Both the position numbers and the translations under genes were made by a program. 61,185 bases of DNA from an uncultured Clostridia bacterium. GTDB taxonomy: Bacteria > Bacillota > Clostridia > Christensenellales > CAG-138. Each line of letters begins with the position of its first letter. Within the stretch, counting starts at the first letter, position 1. Positions 9,702 to 17,906 of the stretch are shown in pieces. Below the pieces are notes generated by a model. The model was given only the letters and a program-made list of their open reading frames with translations. It was not told where the DNA came from and made no database searches. The stretch spans positions 1-61,185 of the forward strand of contig CAMVMM010000014.1 of NCBI GenBank assembly GCA_947168565.1, in the 5' to 3' direction.

Positions 9702-10910
9702 GTGCCGCTGATAATGGTCAGAAACGATATAACCAAAATGAAGGTGGACGCGATAGTGAACGCCGCAAACAGAAGCCTGCTCGGCGGCGGGGGAGTGGAC
9801 GGCGCGATACACCGCGCTGCGGGGCCGAGGCTGCTTGAGGAATGCCGCACGCTTGGCGGCTGCAAAACGGGCGAAGCAAAGCTCACCCTTGGCTACGAGC
9901 TGCCCGCGAAGTACATTATCCATACCGTTGGCCCGATATGGGCCGGCGGGCTTTTGGGCGAGGATGAAAAGCTGGCAGCATGCTATAAAAATTCGCTTGA
10001 AATTGCAAGGAAAAAAGGGCTTGAAAGCGTGGCGTTTCCGCTCATTTCATCCGGCGCTTACGGCTACCCCAAGGATAGGGCGCTGCGCGTTGCGGAGCAG
10101 GCAATAAAGCGGTTTCTTATAGAGAGCGACGCGGACATCACGGTTTATCTTGTTTTTTTCGATAAAAATGCGTTCGATGCCGGAAAAAGGCGCTTCAGGG
10201 AGATAGAGCAGTTTATAGACGACCGCTATGCAAGGGAGCATGGCGAGAGCGCGAACGTGGTTCACGCAAGGCGAAGGAATGAAAGTCCGGCGCAGAGCGC
10301 ACTTGCGAAGCCATGGGCGCGGGAGGACGATGCGGCTTTTGTGCATTCGGAGGAAGCGGCGGAGGAAGCAGCGGAGAAAGCGGCGGAGAAAGCGGCGGAG
10401 GAAGCGACGCTGATTCATGGGGATATAAGCCCTGCTTTTGCGCCAAAGCCGAAGGCAAGGCCGAGCGCGAAACGACCCGAAACAGACGCAGCGCCGCCGG
10501 TTTCCTACGGCGCGGCGCACAGCTCCGCAGCTTCCATTTCAAATATCGGAAGGGCGATAGACGAGCTGATGGACGAAAGCTTTTCGGAGATGCTGCTGCG
10601 CAAGATAGATGAAAAGGGGATGACCGATGCGGAATGCTACAAGCGGGCGAATATCGACCGCAAGCTTTTTTCAAAGATTCGATCGGACAGGCTCTATAAG
10701 CCCAGCAAGCCCACCGTTATCGCCTTTGCGATTGCGCTTGAGCTTGATCTTTCAGAAACAAGAAATATGCTGATGAAGGCGGGTTTTGCGCTTTCGCACT
10801 CCAATAAATTCGATCTCATAATAGAATATTTCATTGAGCGCGGCATTTACGACGTGTTTGAAATAAACGAGGCGCTGTTTGCGTTCGATCAGCAGCTTTT
10901 GGGCGCATAG
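9702..10910 (+). CDS. Macro-domain protein fused to a C-terminal HTH-like domain
   Basis: Residues ~1-160 are a macro domain of the O-acetyl-ADP-ribose deacetylase / YmdB type: [27 protein letters not shown], then [16 protein letters not shown]. The family binds or hydrolyses ADP-ribose derivatives. A charged Ala/Glu linker with [19 protein letters not shown] follows. The last ~110 residues ([19 protein letters not shown] through [10 protein letters not shown]) look like an XRE-type helical domain with [14 protein letters not shown], a unit I recall in many gut Firmicutes macro proteins. Start is GTG at 9702, eight bases after AGGAGG. The 402 aa protein ends before a convergent gene. Activity on ADP-ribosylated protein or nucleic acid is possible but unproven. 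Confidence 0.85.
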   Translation: MPLIMVRNDITKMKVDAIVNAANRSLLGGGGVDGAIHRAAGPRLLEECRTLGGCKTGEAKLTLGYELPAKYIIHTVGPIWAGGLLGEDEKLAACYKNSLEIARKKGLESVAFPLISSGAYGYPKDRALRVAEQAIKRFLIESDADITVYLVFFDKNAFDAGKRRFREIEQFIDDRYAREHGESANVVHARRRNESPAQSALAKPWAREDDAAFVHSEEAAEEAAEKAAEKAAEEATLIHGDISPAFAPKPKARPSAKRPETDAAPPVSYGAAHSSAASISNIGRAIDELMDESFSEMLLRKIDEKGMTDAECYKRANIDRKLFSKIRSDRLYKPSKPTVIAFAIALELDLSETRNMLMKAGFALSHSNKFDLIIEYFIERGIYDVFEINEALFAFDQQLLGA

Positions 10911-11048
10911 CCGCCTGCCTTAACTCGCCGTGAAGAGAAGCGGTCAACAGCCGAAAAGCAAGGGAGAGGACTTCCGCCCCTCCCTTTATATTTTGAAAAG
11001 CATTTTTTACCGGTATGAAAGCAGAGGCTGGCACACCCCGCGCCGCGC

Positions 11049-12188
11049 TCAATTCGCGCCCTGCTCTATGCCGTAGTACAGCGAAAGCTTTTCCGCATCC
11101 ACAAGGTAGTTCACCAGCTTGCTCTCCTCGTCCAGCGAAACATAATAGGCCTGCCAGGGGAAGCTGAGATAATAATCATAGGCGGGAAGCTCGGTGCTTG
11201 ATTTAGAGAGCCAATATTTGGGCAGCAGGGGAGCGGTCAGATCGTCCACCGCGCAGCCGCTGTCCGCACGGAGTTCGTCAGACATAAGGAAATAGTGCAG
11301 ATCGAGCTGCTGGCCCTCCTCCCGCAGCGACCAGGTCGCGTCCGAATGGTAGCCGTTTCCGTTTATCACAAGGTAGACCCATTCATGCGCCATGTCGGGA
11401 TTGCTGCACCCCACCTGAACCGCGTCCACGCCCGCCTGAAGCAGATAGAAGGTGAACGAGCCCGCGATATCTATGCACTGGCCGTTGCAGGTGTTCATTG
11501 TGATGTAGTTCGCGCCATCGTCCATTTGCTCTATGAATTCATGCTGATAGGTGTAGTTTGCTGTAATATAGTCGAAAAGCTTCAGCGCGATCTCGAATTC
11601 ATCGTCATCCTTTTCAAGAGTGGTGTTCAGCACGTTCACAACCATCTCCTCAAATTTTGCCTGCCGCTCAAGAAATTCATCCACAGGCATCCTATAATGG
11701 ATCTTGCCGATGCCGTTTTCAAACGGGGCGCTGCCGTCCTCGCTCTCGCCCTTTATCTTGGTGCAGGCGGTGGGGATGAGCGCGTTCATGGTGGCGGGAT
11801 CGGTCGCCCACTTATATGCTTCCTCGCTTGCGCACTCAAAGGTGGGCTCGCCCTTGCGCAGCGCGTCGATCAGGCTGTGAACGGCGTCCCAGTATTCCTG
11901 CGGCACGTCCTTTAATAGAATGGCCGAAAAGGGATGGGGATTATATTCAAATTTTTCCTGCTGCGGCTCCGGTGTGGGCTCGGCGGTGGGCTGCTCGGTC
12001 GGCTCGGCGGTGGGGGTGGGCGCGGCTGTGGGCGCGGCTGAAGGAGCGGCGGTCGGCTCCGCGCTCACCGCAGGCTCCGTGGGGCTTGCGCTCGGAGCGG
12101 GATCCGCCGAAGGGGCTTTGGCGCACGCAAAAAGCGCGGCAGAAGCAAGGACAAGCGCCGAAAGGCGCGTAAGCTTTTTGTAAAACAT
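11049..12188 (-). CDS. Transglutaminase-like cysteine protease lipoprotein
   Basis: A signal peptide ends in the lipobox LFAC, so the mature protein is probably anchored outside the membrane. A ~75 aa Pro/Thr/Ala/Glu spacer follows. The C-terminal ~200 residues hold a transglutaminase-like core with the Cys-His-Asp triad in NGQCIDIAG, MAHEWVYL and HSDATW. These enzymes act as proteases, amidases or cross-linkers on cell-surface proteins; the substrate is unknown. I start at 12188, which has GGAGG upstream and places the signal peptide at the N-terminus. The in-frame extension to 12341 lacks both. It faces a divergent secreted lipoprotein gene across a 309-base intergenic region. Confidence 0.85.
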   Translation of the reverse strand: MFYKKLTRLSALVLASAALFACAKAPSADPAPSASPTEPAVSAEPTAAPSAAPTAAPTPTAEPTEQPTAEPTPEPQQEKFEYNPHPFSAILLKDVPQEYWDAVHSLIDALRKGEPTFECASEEAYKWATDPATMNALIPTACTKIKGESEDGSAPFENGIGKIHYRMPVDEFLERQAKFEEMVVNVLNTTLEKDDDEFEIALKLFDYITANYTYQHEFIEQMDDGANYITMNTCNGQCIDIAGSFTFYLLQAGVDAVQVGCSNPDMAHEWVYLVINGNGYHSDATWSLREEGQQLDLHYFLMSDELRADSGCAVDDLTAPLLPKYWLSKSSTELPAYDYYLSFPWQAYYVSLDEESKLVNYLVDAEKLSLYYGIEQGAN

Positions 12189-12423
12189 GGCTGTGCCTCC
12201 GTGATCAAAGCCGGCATGACGCCGACGATTTTCTACAATAAGTATAAACACTCTTTTGGCGGAAGTCAAGGGCGAAGGGGGCGGAAAAACGGCACCAAAT
12301 GGGGCAAAATAACGGCAGCAAAGCGGGCGTAGTATCGGCACTGGAGGGAGCGGAAAAAGCCGCGCAGGCAGACGGTATGGCGGCGCAAAAGGTCAATCAG
12401 GAAAAAAAGCTTTCTTTAAAACA

Positions 12424-12466
12424 TTTAAGTATGATTTAAGACGGGTTTAAGAAAGGGGCATATAAT
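12424..12466 (+). promoter_or_regulatory. Promoter with three phased TTTAAG direct repeats
   Basis: TTTAAG occurs at 12424, 12435 and 12446, exactly 11 bases apart. A TATAAT box follows at 12461-12466, with no good -35 hexamer at the right distance. This layout is typical of a promoter activated by an OmpR/PhoB-family regulator binding tandem half-sites on one helix face. The regulator is not identifiable here. Confidence 0.68.
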
Positions 12467-12497
12467 AAGCATCAGAAAAGCACGGGAGGTGTTTAAA

Positions 12498-13931
12498 ATG
12501 AAAAAGGTTTTTTGCATAATTCTTTCGATGCTGCTCATGCTGCTCGCGCTTGCGGGCTGCTCCACAGGCGGCACAGGCACGGATTCCGGCAGCTCGGACT
12601 CGGGCAGCACGCAGTCCTCATCCTCGGCGCCGGTTCCTCCGGACGCACCCGGCGGCAGCGGCGGCCCCGGCGGGCAGGGCGGCCCGGGCGGCCCGGGCGG
12701 CTCCGGCGGCAGCTCGACCGTGGTTTACGCGGGAGCGGAGGAGATCACCTCCGCCGCCGATGAATCCGGCAAGAGCTATTCCTCCGCGGAGTCGGATGTG
12801 AGTGCGCTTATCGTGAACACCGCCGATGCCGTGACGCTTGCGGATATCACCGTTTCAAAATCCGGCGATTCGGACGGAGGCGACAACTGCAATTTCTATG
12901 GCCAGAATGCCGCTCTGCTCGTGATGGGCGGCTCAACCGCCACCATCACCGGCGGTGAGATAGCTTCCGACGCTTCCGGCGCGAACGGCGTGTTCTGCTA
13001 CGGCGGCAACGGCGGGCAAAACGGCGCAGACGGCGACGGCACCACGGTGGTCATATCGGACGTGACCATAAACACCACGGGCTCCGGTTCGGGCGGCATC
13101 ATGACCACCGGCGGCGGCATAATGAAGGCGTATAACCTCGCCGTGACCACGAGCGGGCAGTCCTCGGCGCCGATCAGAACGGACAGGGGCGGCGGCACTG
13201 TGACCGTGGACGGTGGCACGTATACCTCAAACGGGCTCGGCTCGCCCGCGATCTATTCCACGGCGGATATCACGGTTTCAAACGCAAAGCTTACGTCCAA
13301 CCTTTCCGAGGGCGTGTGCATAGAGGGGCTGAACTCCATCACGCTTAATAACTGCGACCTCACCGCGAACAACACGAAGTGCAACGGCAACGCCACCTTT
13401 TACGACACCATAATGATCTATCAGTCCATGTCCGGCGACGCGGCAAGCGGCACCTCCGCCTTCAATATGACAGGCGGCTCGCTCACAAGCAAAAACGGTC
13501 ACGTTTTCCACGTTACGAACACAAGCGCCGTTATCACGCTGAGCGGCGTGGAGATAGTGAATGAGGATGAAGGCAATATCCTGCTTTCCGTTTGCGACGA
13601 CGGCTGGTCGGGCGGCAGCAATATAGCGGTTCTGAATGCCAAAGCCCAAACCCTCTCCGGCGCAATACTGGTTGGAAGCAATTCATCCCTCACTCTCAGC
13701 CTCACCGAGGGCTCCTCATTCACGGGGCTTATCGGCGGCAGCATCACGAACGCAAGCGGCGCAAGCGTATCGACGGAGGTCGGCGCCGTGTCCGTTACGC
13801 TGGATTCCTCAAGCACGTGGACGCTCACCGGCGATACCTATATCACCGAGTTCAGCGGCGATGCTTCAAGGGTCATCTCAAACGGCTATACGCTCTATGT
13901 GAACGGTGCTGCGCTGGACGGCACGAACTGA
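12498..13931 (+). CDS. Secreted lipoprotein with right-handed beta-helix-like repeats
   Basis: 477 aa. Signal peptide with lipobox ALAGC, a Ser/Gly/Pro-rich spacer with GGPGG repeats, then a long Ser/Thr/Asn/Gly-rich region of short beta-strand repeats (VVISDVTINTTGSG, ITVSNAKLTSN, ITLNNCDLTANN). These look like a right-handed beta-helix of the pectate-lyase/adhesin type. No catalytic motif is evident, so an adhesin or carbohydrate-binding role is a guess. Start at 12498 has GGGAGG eight bases upstream. Its promoter carries phased TTTAAG repeats, so a two-component system probably controls it. Transcription diverges from the transglutaminase gene. Confidence 0.78.
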   Translation: MKKVFCIILSMLLMLLALAGCSTGGTGTDSGSSDSGSTQSSSSAPVPPDAPGGSGGPGGQGGPGGPGGSGGSSTVVYAGAEEITSAADESGKSYSSAESDVSALIVNTADAVTLADITVSKSGDSDGGDNCNFYGQNAALLVMGGSTATITGGEIASDASGANGVFCYGGNGGQNGADGDGTTVVISDVTINTTGSGSGGIMTTGGGIMKAYNLAVTTSGQSSAPIRTDRGGGTVTVDGGTYTSNGLGSPAIYSTADITVSNAKLTSNLSEGVCIEGLNSITLNNCDLTANNTKCNGNATFYDTIMIYQSMSGDAASGTSAFNMTGGSLTSKNGHVFHVTNTSAVITLSGVEIVNEDEGNILLSVCDDGWSGGSNIAVLNAKAQTLSGAILVGSNSSLTLSLTEGSSFTGLIGGSITNASGASVSTEVGAVSVTLDSSSTWTLTGDTYITEFSGDASRVISNGYTLYVNGAALDGTN

Positions 13932-14063
13932 CGAAATGCTTAATGTGAAAAAGTGATACGGCAATAATTCTGCTTCACGCGCTCCGGGTCCTGCACGGCT
14001 CGGGGCGCGGTTTTTAAAGAGTTTAAAATAATGGAACGCATAATCGGCGCGGATCTGACAATA

Positions 14064-14117
14064 CTATTGATGTGCCAATAAAAGCCTGAGTATTTCGGCG
14101 GTATGGCACGTCAATAG
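14064..14117. repeat. Dispersed stem-loop element, copy 1
   Basis: Arms CTATTGATGTGCC (14064-14076) and GGCACGTCAATAG (14105-14117) pair over 13 bases with one G-U wobble. The 28-base loop reads AATAAAAGCCTGAGTATTTC then GGCGGTAT. A second copy with the same loop lies at 16529-16584. It is 150 bases upstream of spoVT. Confidence 0.8.
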
Positions 14118-14267
14118 TTTGAATTCTATTGCCATTTCGCTTGCCGCTGAAGCGGCAGATCGTGAAAAATGGCTGATATTGCTCCACCCAAAAAAATCAA
14201 AAGATTCCATTGGGGAGCAATAACACGGAAGAAAATCCATAGCTTTTTCGGAGGAAAAGTACAGCAA

Positions 14268-14846
14268 ATGAAAGCAACGGGAATAGTCAGAAGGATAGAC
14301 GAGCTGGGCAGGGTGGTGATACCCAAGGAGATACGGCGCACGCTCCGCATCCGTGAAGGGGATTCGCTTGAGATCTTTACGGACAGGGAGGGCGGCGTGA
14401 TACTGAAAAAATACTCCCTTGTGGGCGAGCTGGGCGATTTTGCCAGGGAATACGTTGATTCCCTGCACCAGTCGGTGGGGCATACCGCCGTGATATGCGA
14501 TAAGGATACCATCGTGGCGGCGGCAAGCTCGTCCAAAAAGGAGCTTGGGCCCGGTGCGCCCCTTGCGCCGGAGCGTGCGATAAGCGCGGAGCTTGATGAG
14601 GCGATCTCCACGCGGCGCGCTCAGGTGCGGCTTGCCGCGAAGGGGGACGCGATGATCCCCGTGACGGCGGGGGAGAACGCGGCGCAGCGCTACGCGGCGC
14701 AGCTCATTCAGCCCATTCTTGCGGGCGGGGATACCATTGGCGCGGTGCTGCTGCTTTCACGGGAGCGGGATGCTTCGTTTTCCCCGGCGGACGTAAAGGT
14801 TGCCGAAACTGCCGCGGCATTCCTCGGAAGGCAGCTTGAAAACTGA
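14268..14846 (+). CDS. spoVT: Stage V sporulation protein T, AbrB-family regulator
   Basis: Transcription factor active in the forespore, controlling late sigma-G genes and germination in Bacillus. The N-terminal 50 residues are an AbrB swapped-hairpin DNA-binding domain (MKATGIVRRIDELGRVVIPK, then RRTLRIREGDSLEIF). The rest is a GAF-like domain, as in SpoVT. 192 aa against the usual ~178. I start at 14268, because the upstream in-frame codons lack a site and the AbrB domain canonically begins MKATG. GGAGGA lies 12 bases upstream. A dispersed stem-loop sits in the upstream region. Confidence 0.93.
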   Translation: MKATGIVRRIDELGRVVIPKEIRRTLRIREGDSLEIFTDREGGVILKKYSLVGELGDFAREYVDSLHQSVGHTAVICDKDTIVAAASSSKKELGPGAPLAPERAISAELDEAISTRRAQVRLAAKGDAMIPVTAGENAAQRYAAQLIQPILAGGDTIGAVLLLSRERDASFSPADVKVAETAAAFLGRQLEN

Positions 14847-14966
14847 TCGGGTATCGAAAAAGGGAACGGAGGTCTGCGCTGTCTGCGGCGGGCTTCCGCT
14901 TTTTGGCATTTGAAAGCAAGAATGCCCGCCGAAAGCAAAAACAAAACGTCCGACAAAGCTCCGCTT

Positions 14967-14973
14967 TTCGACA
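14967..14973 (-). promoter_or_regulatory. Candidate Spo0A box (reverse orientation)
   Basis: TTCGACA is the reverse complement of the 0A-box core TGTCGAA, inside CTTTTCGACAAAAC, so the flanks also match. A one-mismatch copy (TCCGACA) lies at 14949-14955. Both are upstream of the orphan Spo0A-C gene. Confidence 0.55.
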
Positions 14974-15131
14974 AAACAGTAAAAGCGGCGGAGCCGAGTC
15001 AGGCTTGCTATTTTAGGTATCAAGAAAAAATGCAGGCATCTCAAGAAAAATCATGCAAAGCAAATGCCGGGTATGCGTAAATTACGCTTGTCAAGATATG
15101 AGCTAAAATATATTTTATTATTAACGGATTT

Positions 15132-15155
15132 TGTCGAAAATTATCGTATTATAAT
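15132..15155 (+). promoter_or_regulatory. Perfect 0A box upstream of a -10 element
   Basis: TGTCGAA at 15132-15138, in the context ATTTTGTCGAAAATT, matches the Spo0A-box consensus. It ends 11 bases before TATAAT at 15150-15155, so it sits where the -35 region should be. Spo0A-activated sigma-A promoters such as spoIIG in Bacillus have this arrangement. The next gene starts at 15196. Confidence 0.65.
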
Positions 15156-15195
15156 TAACTCCACTATCAGTAAACACAGCAAGGGAGGAAAATCA

Positions 15196-15576
15196 GTGTT
15201 TGTTAATTTACCTGCAAGATATTTGCTTGAGCTCGGCTTCTTTCCTCAGCACAGCGGGTTTGGCTACCTGGTATACGCCATCGGAATGATCTCAAACGAC
15301 CCAATGGGGTATTACACGGGCAAAACGGATATTTTCGCGGCGCTCGGCAGGGAGTACGAGGTGTCGGAAAGCTGCGCCAAGCGCTGTATGCATTACTCCA
15401 TCCAGTGCGCGTGGAATCTGCCGAATAATCAAAATCTGCACGGCCTGTTTTCGTACTGCGCAAGAAACTGCCCGCCCTCATTAAGCGAATTCATGTGCAG
15501 GATCGCGCTTGAATTAAACGATACTCAGCACGAGCGCGCACACGGAATCGGCATAAAGGCGGGCGCTTCCGTATAG
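15196..15576 (+). CDS. Orphan Spo0A C-terminal (DNA-binding) domain protein
   Basis: 126 aa consisting almost only of a domain like the Spo0A effector domain, with no receiver. LLELGFFPQHSGFGYLVYAI matches the Spo0A stretch LxELGxPxHxKGYxYLxxAI. KRCMHYSIQCAW corresponds to the recognition helix region, and PSLSEFMCRIALEL to the C-terminal PTNSEFIAMVADKL. I start at GTG 15196, which has AGGGAGGA at good spacing; the in-frame ATG at 15064 lies upstream of the promoter. Recognition-helix residues differ from Spo0A, so its DNA target may differ. The 0A box in its promoter suggests control by Spo0A itself. Confidence 0.75.
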   Translation: MFVNLPARYLLELGFFPQHSGFGYLVYAIGMISNDPMGYYTGKTDIFAALGREYEVSESCAKRCMHYSIQCAWNLPNNQNLHGLFSYCARNCPPSLSEFMCRIALELNDTQHERAHGIGIKAGASV

Positions 15577-15581
15577 CCGCG

Positions 15582-16508
15582 TTACAGCCCGCCCAGCCTT
15601 GAGCAGAGCGCACAGTAGCGATCTATCACCTCAAGCTGAAGATGCTTCAGGCTGCCGCTGGTTTCGACCCTGTTTTCGGAAACGGCGGAGATAAAGCGCG
15701 TAAAGCAGCCGGTCAGCTCCACAAAATGCTCCTCAATAAGCCCAAGCGCACCTGTGTCATCCTCCATTTCGGAAAGCGCCGCACGGCAGGAGCGGATCTT
15801 TTCAAGCATTTCGTTTGCTATGGCGGAGGCGTACTCCACGCTTCGCTCCTCGCTGTCGAAGCGGATGGCTTCATCATTCAGCCTGTCTATAAGGCTTTTT
15901 GCAAGCTGAACGCTTGCGCCTATCGCGGAAAGCCGCCGCTCATCCGCCTGCGATCTGATCACTGCGCCGCTGCATTTGATCGGGTAAACCACGCCGGCAT
16001 ACCCCTGCTCGGTCAACCTTTTGCAAACGCTGTTTGCCGCCGCCTCGGTGGTGTAGCAGGAGGCGAGGATGCGCACCCCCTCATCGGTTGAAAGCGCGTA
16101 GCCCGCCGCGCCGAGGGAGCGCAGGGAGGAGATCATGCCCTGCGCGTTTGCGGCGGAATCGTAAACTCCAAGCTGCAGGCCGAAAAGCTCGAGCGGCGGC
16201 AGATCGAATTCCTCCGTCCTTACTTCGGGAGCGGGCGAGGGAGCGCCCTGCGGCTGAGCCGTGCCGTCCGCACCCTGCTGAGCCGGCAGCTCCGAGGGGG
16301 AGGGGGAGGCAGCGGCGCTATGCTTAAACACCTTGCCGACTATCGCCGCGCCTATCGGAGTGACCACCAACACATACACCAGCGCCGCCGTCATCAAAAG
16401 CAGCAGAACTGCGCCGATGATCCCACCCTCGCCGCTTTGCCTTGAGTATTGAGCCGATCTGTACGCGCCCCTTGCGCGGCGCCTGCTTCTTCTGCGTCTG
16501 TATTCCAT
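15582..16508 (-). CDS. Single-pass membrane protein with SPOR-like region
   Basis: 308 aa. A short Arg-rich cytoplasmic start (MEYRRRRSRRRARGAYRSAQ), one membrane segment (GAVLLLLMTAALVYVLVV), a Pro/Ser/Ala-rich spacer, then a ~75 aa SPOR-like domain (FGLQLGVYDSAANAQGMISS, later AGYALSTDEGVRILA). SPOR domains bind denuded peptidoglycan at division or sporulation septa. The C-terminal 120 residues are helical and unknown. Start at 16508 has GGAGG four bases upstream. The longer frame to 16751 only translates an upstream 9-base tandem repeat. It is convergent with the orphan Spo0A-C gene, six bases apart. Confidence 0.78.
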   Translation of the reverse strand: MEYRRRRSRRRARGAYRSAQYSRQSGEGGIIGAVLLLLMTAALVYVLVVTPIGAAIVGKVFKHSAAASPSPSELPAQQGADGTAQPQGAPSPAPEVRTEEFDLPPLELFGLQLGVYDSAANAQGMISSLRSLGAAGYALSTDEGVRILASCYTTEAAANSVCKRLTEQGYAGVVYPIKCSGAVIRSQADERRLSAIGASVQLAKSLIDRLNDEAIRFDSEERSVEYASAIANEMLEKIRSCRAALSEMEDDTGALGLIEEHFVELTGCFTRFISAVSENRVETSGSLKHLQLEVIDRYCALCSRLGGL

Positions 16509-16528
16509 ATTGCCTCCGTAACGGTTTG

Positions 16529-16584
16529 CTATTGATGTGCAAATAAAATCCCGAGTGTTTCGGTGGTATGCAGGCACATCAATA
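16529..16584. repeat. Dispersed stem-loop element, copy 2
   Basis: Arms TATTGATGTGC (16530-16540) and GCACATCAATA (16574-16584) pair perfectly. The loop repeats copy 1 closely (AATAAAATCCCGAGTGTTTC then GGTGGTATG) and contains an inner CCGA/TCGG hairpin. It lies 21 bases upstream of the SPOR-like gene, but in opposite orientation to that gene compared with copy 1 and spoVT. Confidence 0.8.
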
Positions 16585-16660
16585 ATGTGTTCGATACGGT
16601 ATATGCTTCCTCTTTGCGGCTTATTACAGGCGGGGGAATGCGGATTAAAGAAACGTAAAG

Positions 16661-16723
16661 AAAATACGGAAAATACGGAAAATACTGAAAACACGGATAA
16701 CACGGAAAATACAGAAAATACGG
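16661..16723. repeat. Nine-base tandem repeat, seven units
   Basis: Seven consecutive units of AAAATACGG with a few substitutions. They lie between the rnpB terminator and the stem-loop element, in non-coding sequence. The unit length is a multiple of three, which creates open but meaningless frames on both strands. Confidence 0.9.
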
Positions 16724-16730
16724 AAAAAAG

Positions 16731-16774
16731 AAAAGGCTCGGATGAAAGCAAATCTTCATCCGAGCCCTTTTATT
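16731..16774 (-). terminator. Terminator of rnpB
   Basis: Perfect 12 bp stem GGCTCGGATGAA / TTCATCCGAGCC, with an A-run on one side and a T-run on the other. It lies just after the 3' end of the RNase P RNA gene and could work in both directions. Confidence 0.85.
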
Positions 16775-16779
16775 TTGAA

Positions 16780-17109
16780 CCCGAGCAAGCCGTAAGCCGA
16801 GTTCTGTTTATGTGATCATCTATCTGGACGCAAGGTTACCCTTGCGCTCAAGCGATTACGGGGAGCGTGACGGACAGCCATTGAATGCTCCCATTTCAAT
16901 CTTGCTCCGAGTGGGGTTTACAGGGCACGCTTCGTCGCCGAAGCGTCGGTGGGCTCTTACCCCGCCTTTCCATCCTTACCGCGAAAGCGGCGGTTTATTT
17001 CTGTTGCACTTTCCTTGAAGTCGCCTTCACCGGGTGTTACCCGGCACTCTGTCCTGCGGAGCTCGGACTTTCCTCGCAAAAATTCGCGCGATCACTTGGC
17101 TTACTCGGG
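16780..17109 (-). ncRNA. rnpB: RNase P RNA, bacterial class A
   Basis: Catalytic RNA that trims tRNA 5' leaders. On the minus strand the conserved GAGGAAAGTCCGAGCTCC is followed by AGAGTGCCGGGTAACACCCGG, and the 3' end has ACAGAACTCGGCTTA, the universal P4 core. The ends pair as helix P1: CCCGAGTAAGCC at 17109-17098 with GGCTTGCTCGGG at 16791-16780, one G-U wobble. This sets a length near 330 nt. It is followed by a strong terminator and lies downstream of the zinc-ribbon gene. Confidence 0.95.
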
Positions 17110-17169
17110 ATAAAAACGATATATTTACACGCTTTTTCCGGCATTTGGGCATCGGCCCAAAGCAGCTTG

Positions 17170-17889
17170 CTACTCACGAATAAAGAGTATCCTGCCGCAG
17201 TTTTCGCAGCGCACAAGCGAGGTGCCGGCGGCAACGCGCTTTTCCACCACGGCGGGCAGCGCCATGTGGCAGCCTCCGCATTTGCCGCCTGAAAGCATGG
17301 CGATGGGGGCGGCATGGTTCTTTTTAAGGGTGGTATACCTGTCGAAAAGCTCGTCCGGAATATCCTTGCGCATCTCCTCAAGCCTATTGGTTATCTCGTC
17401 GATCTTCGGAGCGAAGGTCTCCTTTTCGGCGTCGCAGGCGGCGCGGACCATATCATAATCCTTCTTTGCCTTGACCACCTTTGAGTAGGTGGCGTTGATG
17501 AACTCGGTGAGCTTGTCGCAGCTCTCCACAAGCGCGCTCAAATCACGGCCGTAGGCGTTTATCCTGCCCACAAGCTTTTCTATCGCCTTTTTGGATTCGG
17601 TAAGCTCCTCCGGCGTGGCCTCCTCGTCAACCTCCATCACGTCCAGCTCGGATTTTTCAAGGTCGTAGTCGTGAAGCAGCGCCTCAAGCTGGGTCTGCAT
17701 GGAGGCAAGCTGACTGTTTTTGGCCTCAAGCTCGCTCTCAAAGCCGTTTATAACGTCCATCTGCTCGCGCAAAAGCTTATTGAGCTTGCCGCGCTTGCGA
17801 TAGTTTGGGGAGGAATGCATCTCTTTATTCAGCTTGGCAAGCTCAAGCTCGGCCTGCTGATACTCCCAAAGTTTATCGAGTTGATTCAT
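17170..17889 (-). CDS. Coiled-coil protein with C-terminal C4 zinc ribbon (COG1579/CdsZ type)
   Basis: 239 aa. Residues 1-175 are a long antiparallel coiled coil. The C-terminus is a C4 zinc ribbon with GGKCGGCHMALP and RCENCGRILF. The family, once DUF164, is found beside nif3 in many bacteria, as here, 17 bases downstream of it. The molecular role is not settled; nucleic-acid or ribosome association has been proposed. It is the last gene of a minus-strand run and is followed by rnpB. Confidence 0.85.
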   Translation of the reverse strand: MNQLDKLWEYQQAELELAKLNKEMHSSPNYRKRGKLNKLLREQMDVINGFESELEAKNSQLASMQTQLEALLHDYDLEKSELDVMEVDEEATPEELTESKKAIEKLVGRINAYGRDLSALVESCDKLTEFINATYSKVVKAKKDYDMVRAACDAEKETFAPKIDEITNRLEEMRKDIPDELFDRYTTLKKNHAAPIAMLSGGKCGGCHMALPAVVEKRVAAGTSLVRCENCGRILFIRE

Positions 17890-17906
17890 TTGATACCTCC
17901 TGATAT

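Noticed and set aside
10228-10413. Arg-rich frame and its complement with FLRR repeats
   Set aside because: They are other-frame readings of the Ala/Glu linker repeats of the macro-domain gene.
16661-16723. CRISPR-like array
   Set aside because: Units are 9 bases and contiguous, with no spacers.
16509-16751. N-terminal extension of the SPOR-like protein with FSV repeats
   Set aside because: It only translates the 9-base tandem repeat and the stem-loop; a good ribosome site marks 16508 as the start.
16885-17381. Open frames on both strands around 17 kb
   Set aside because: They lie across the RNase P RNA, whose core and P1 helix are clear.
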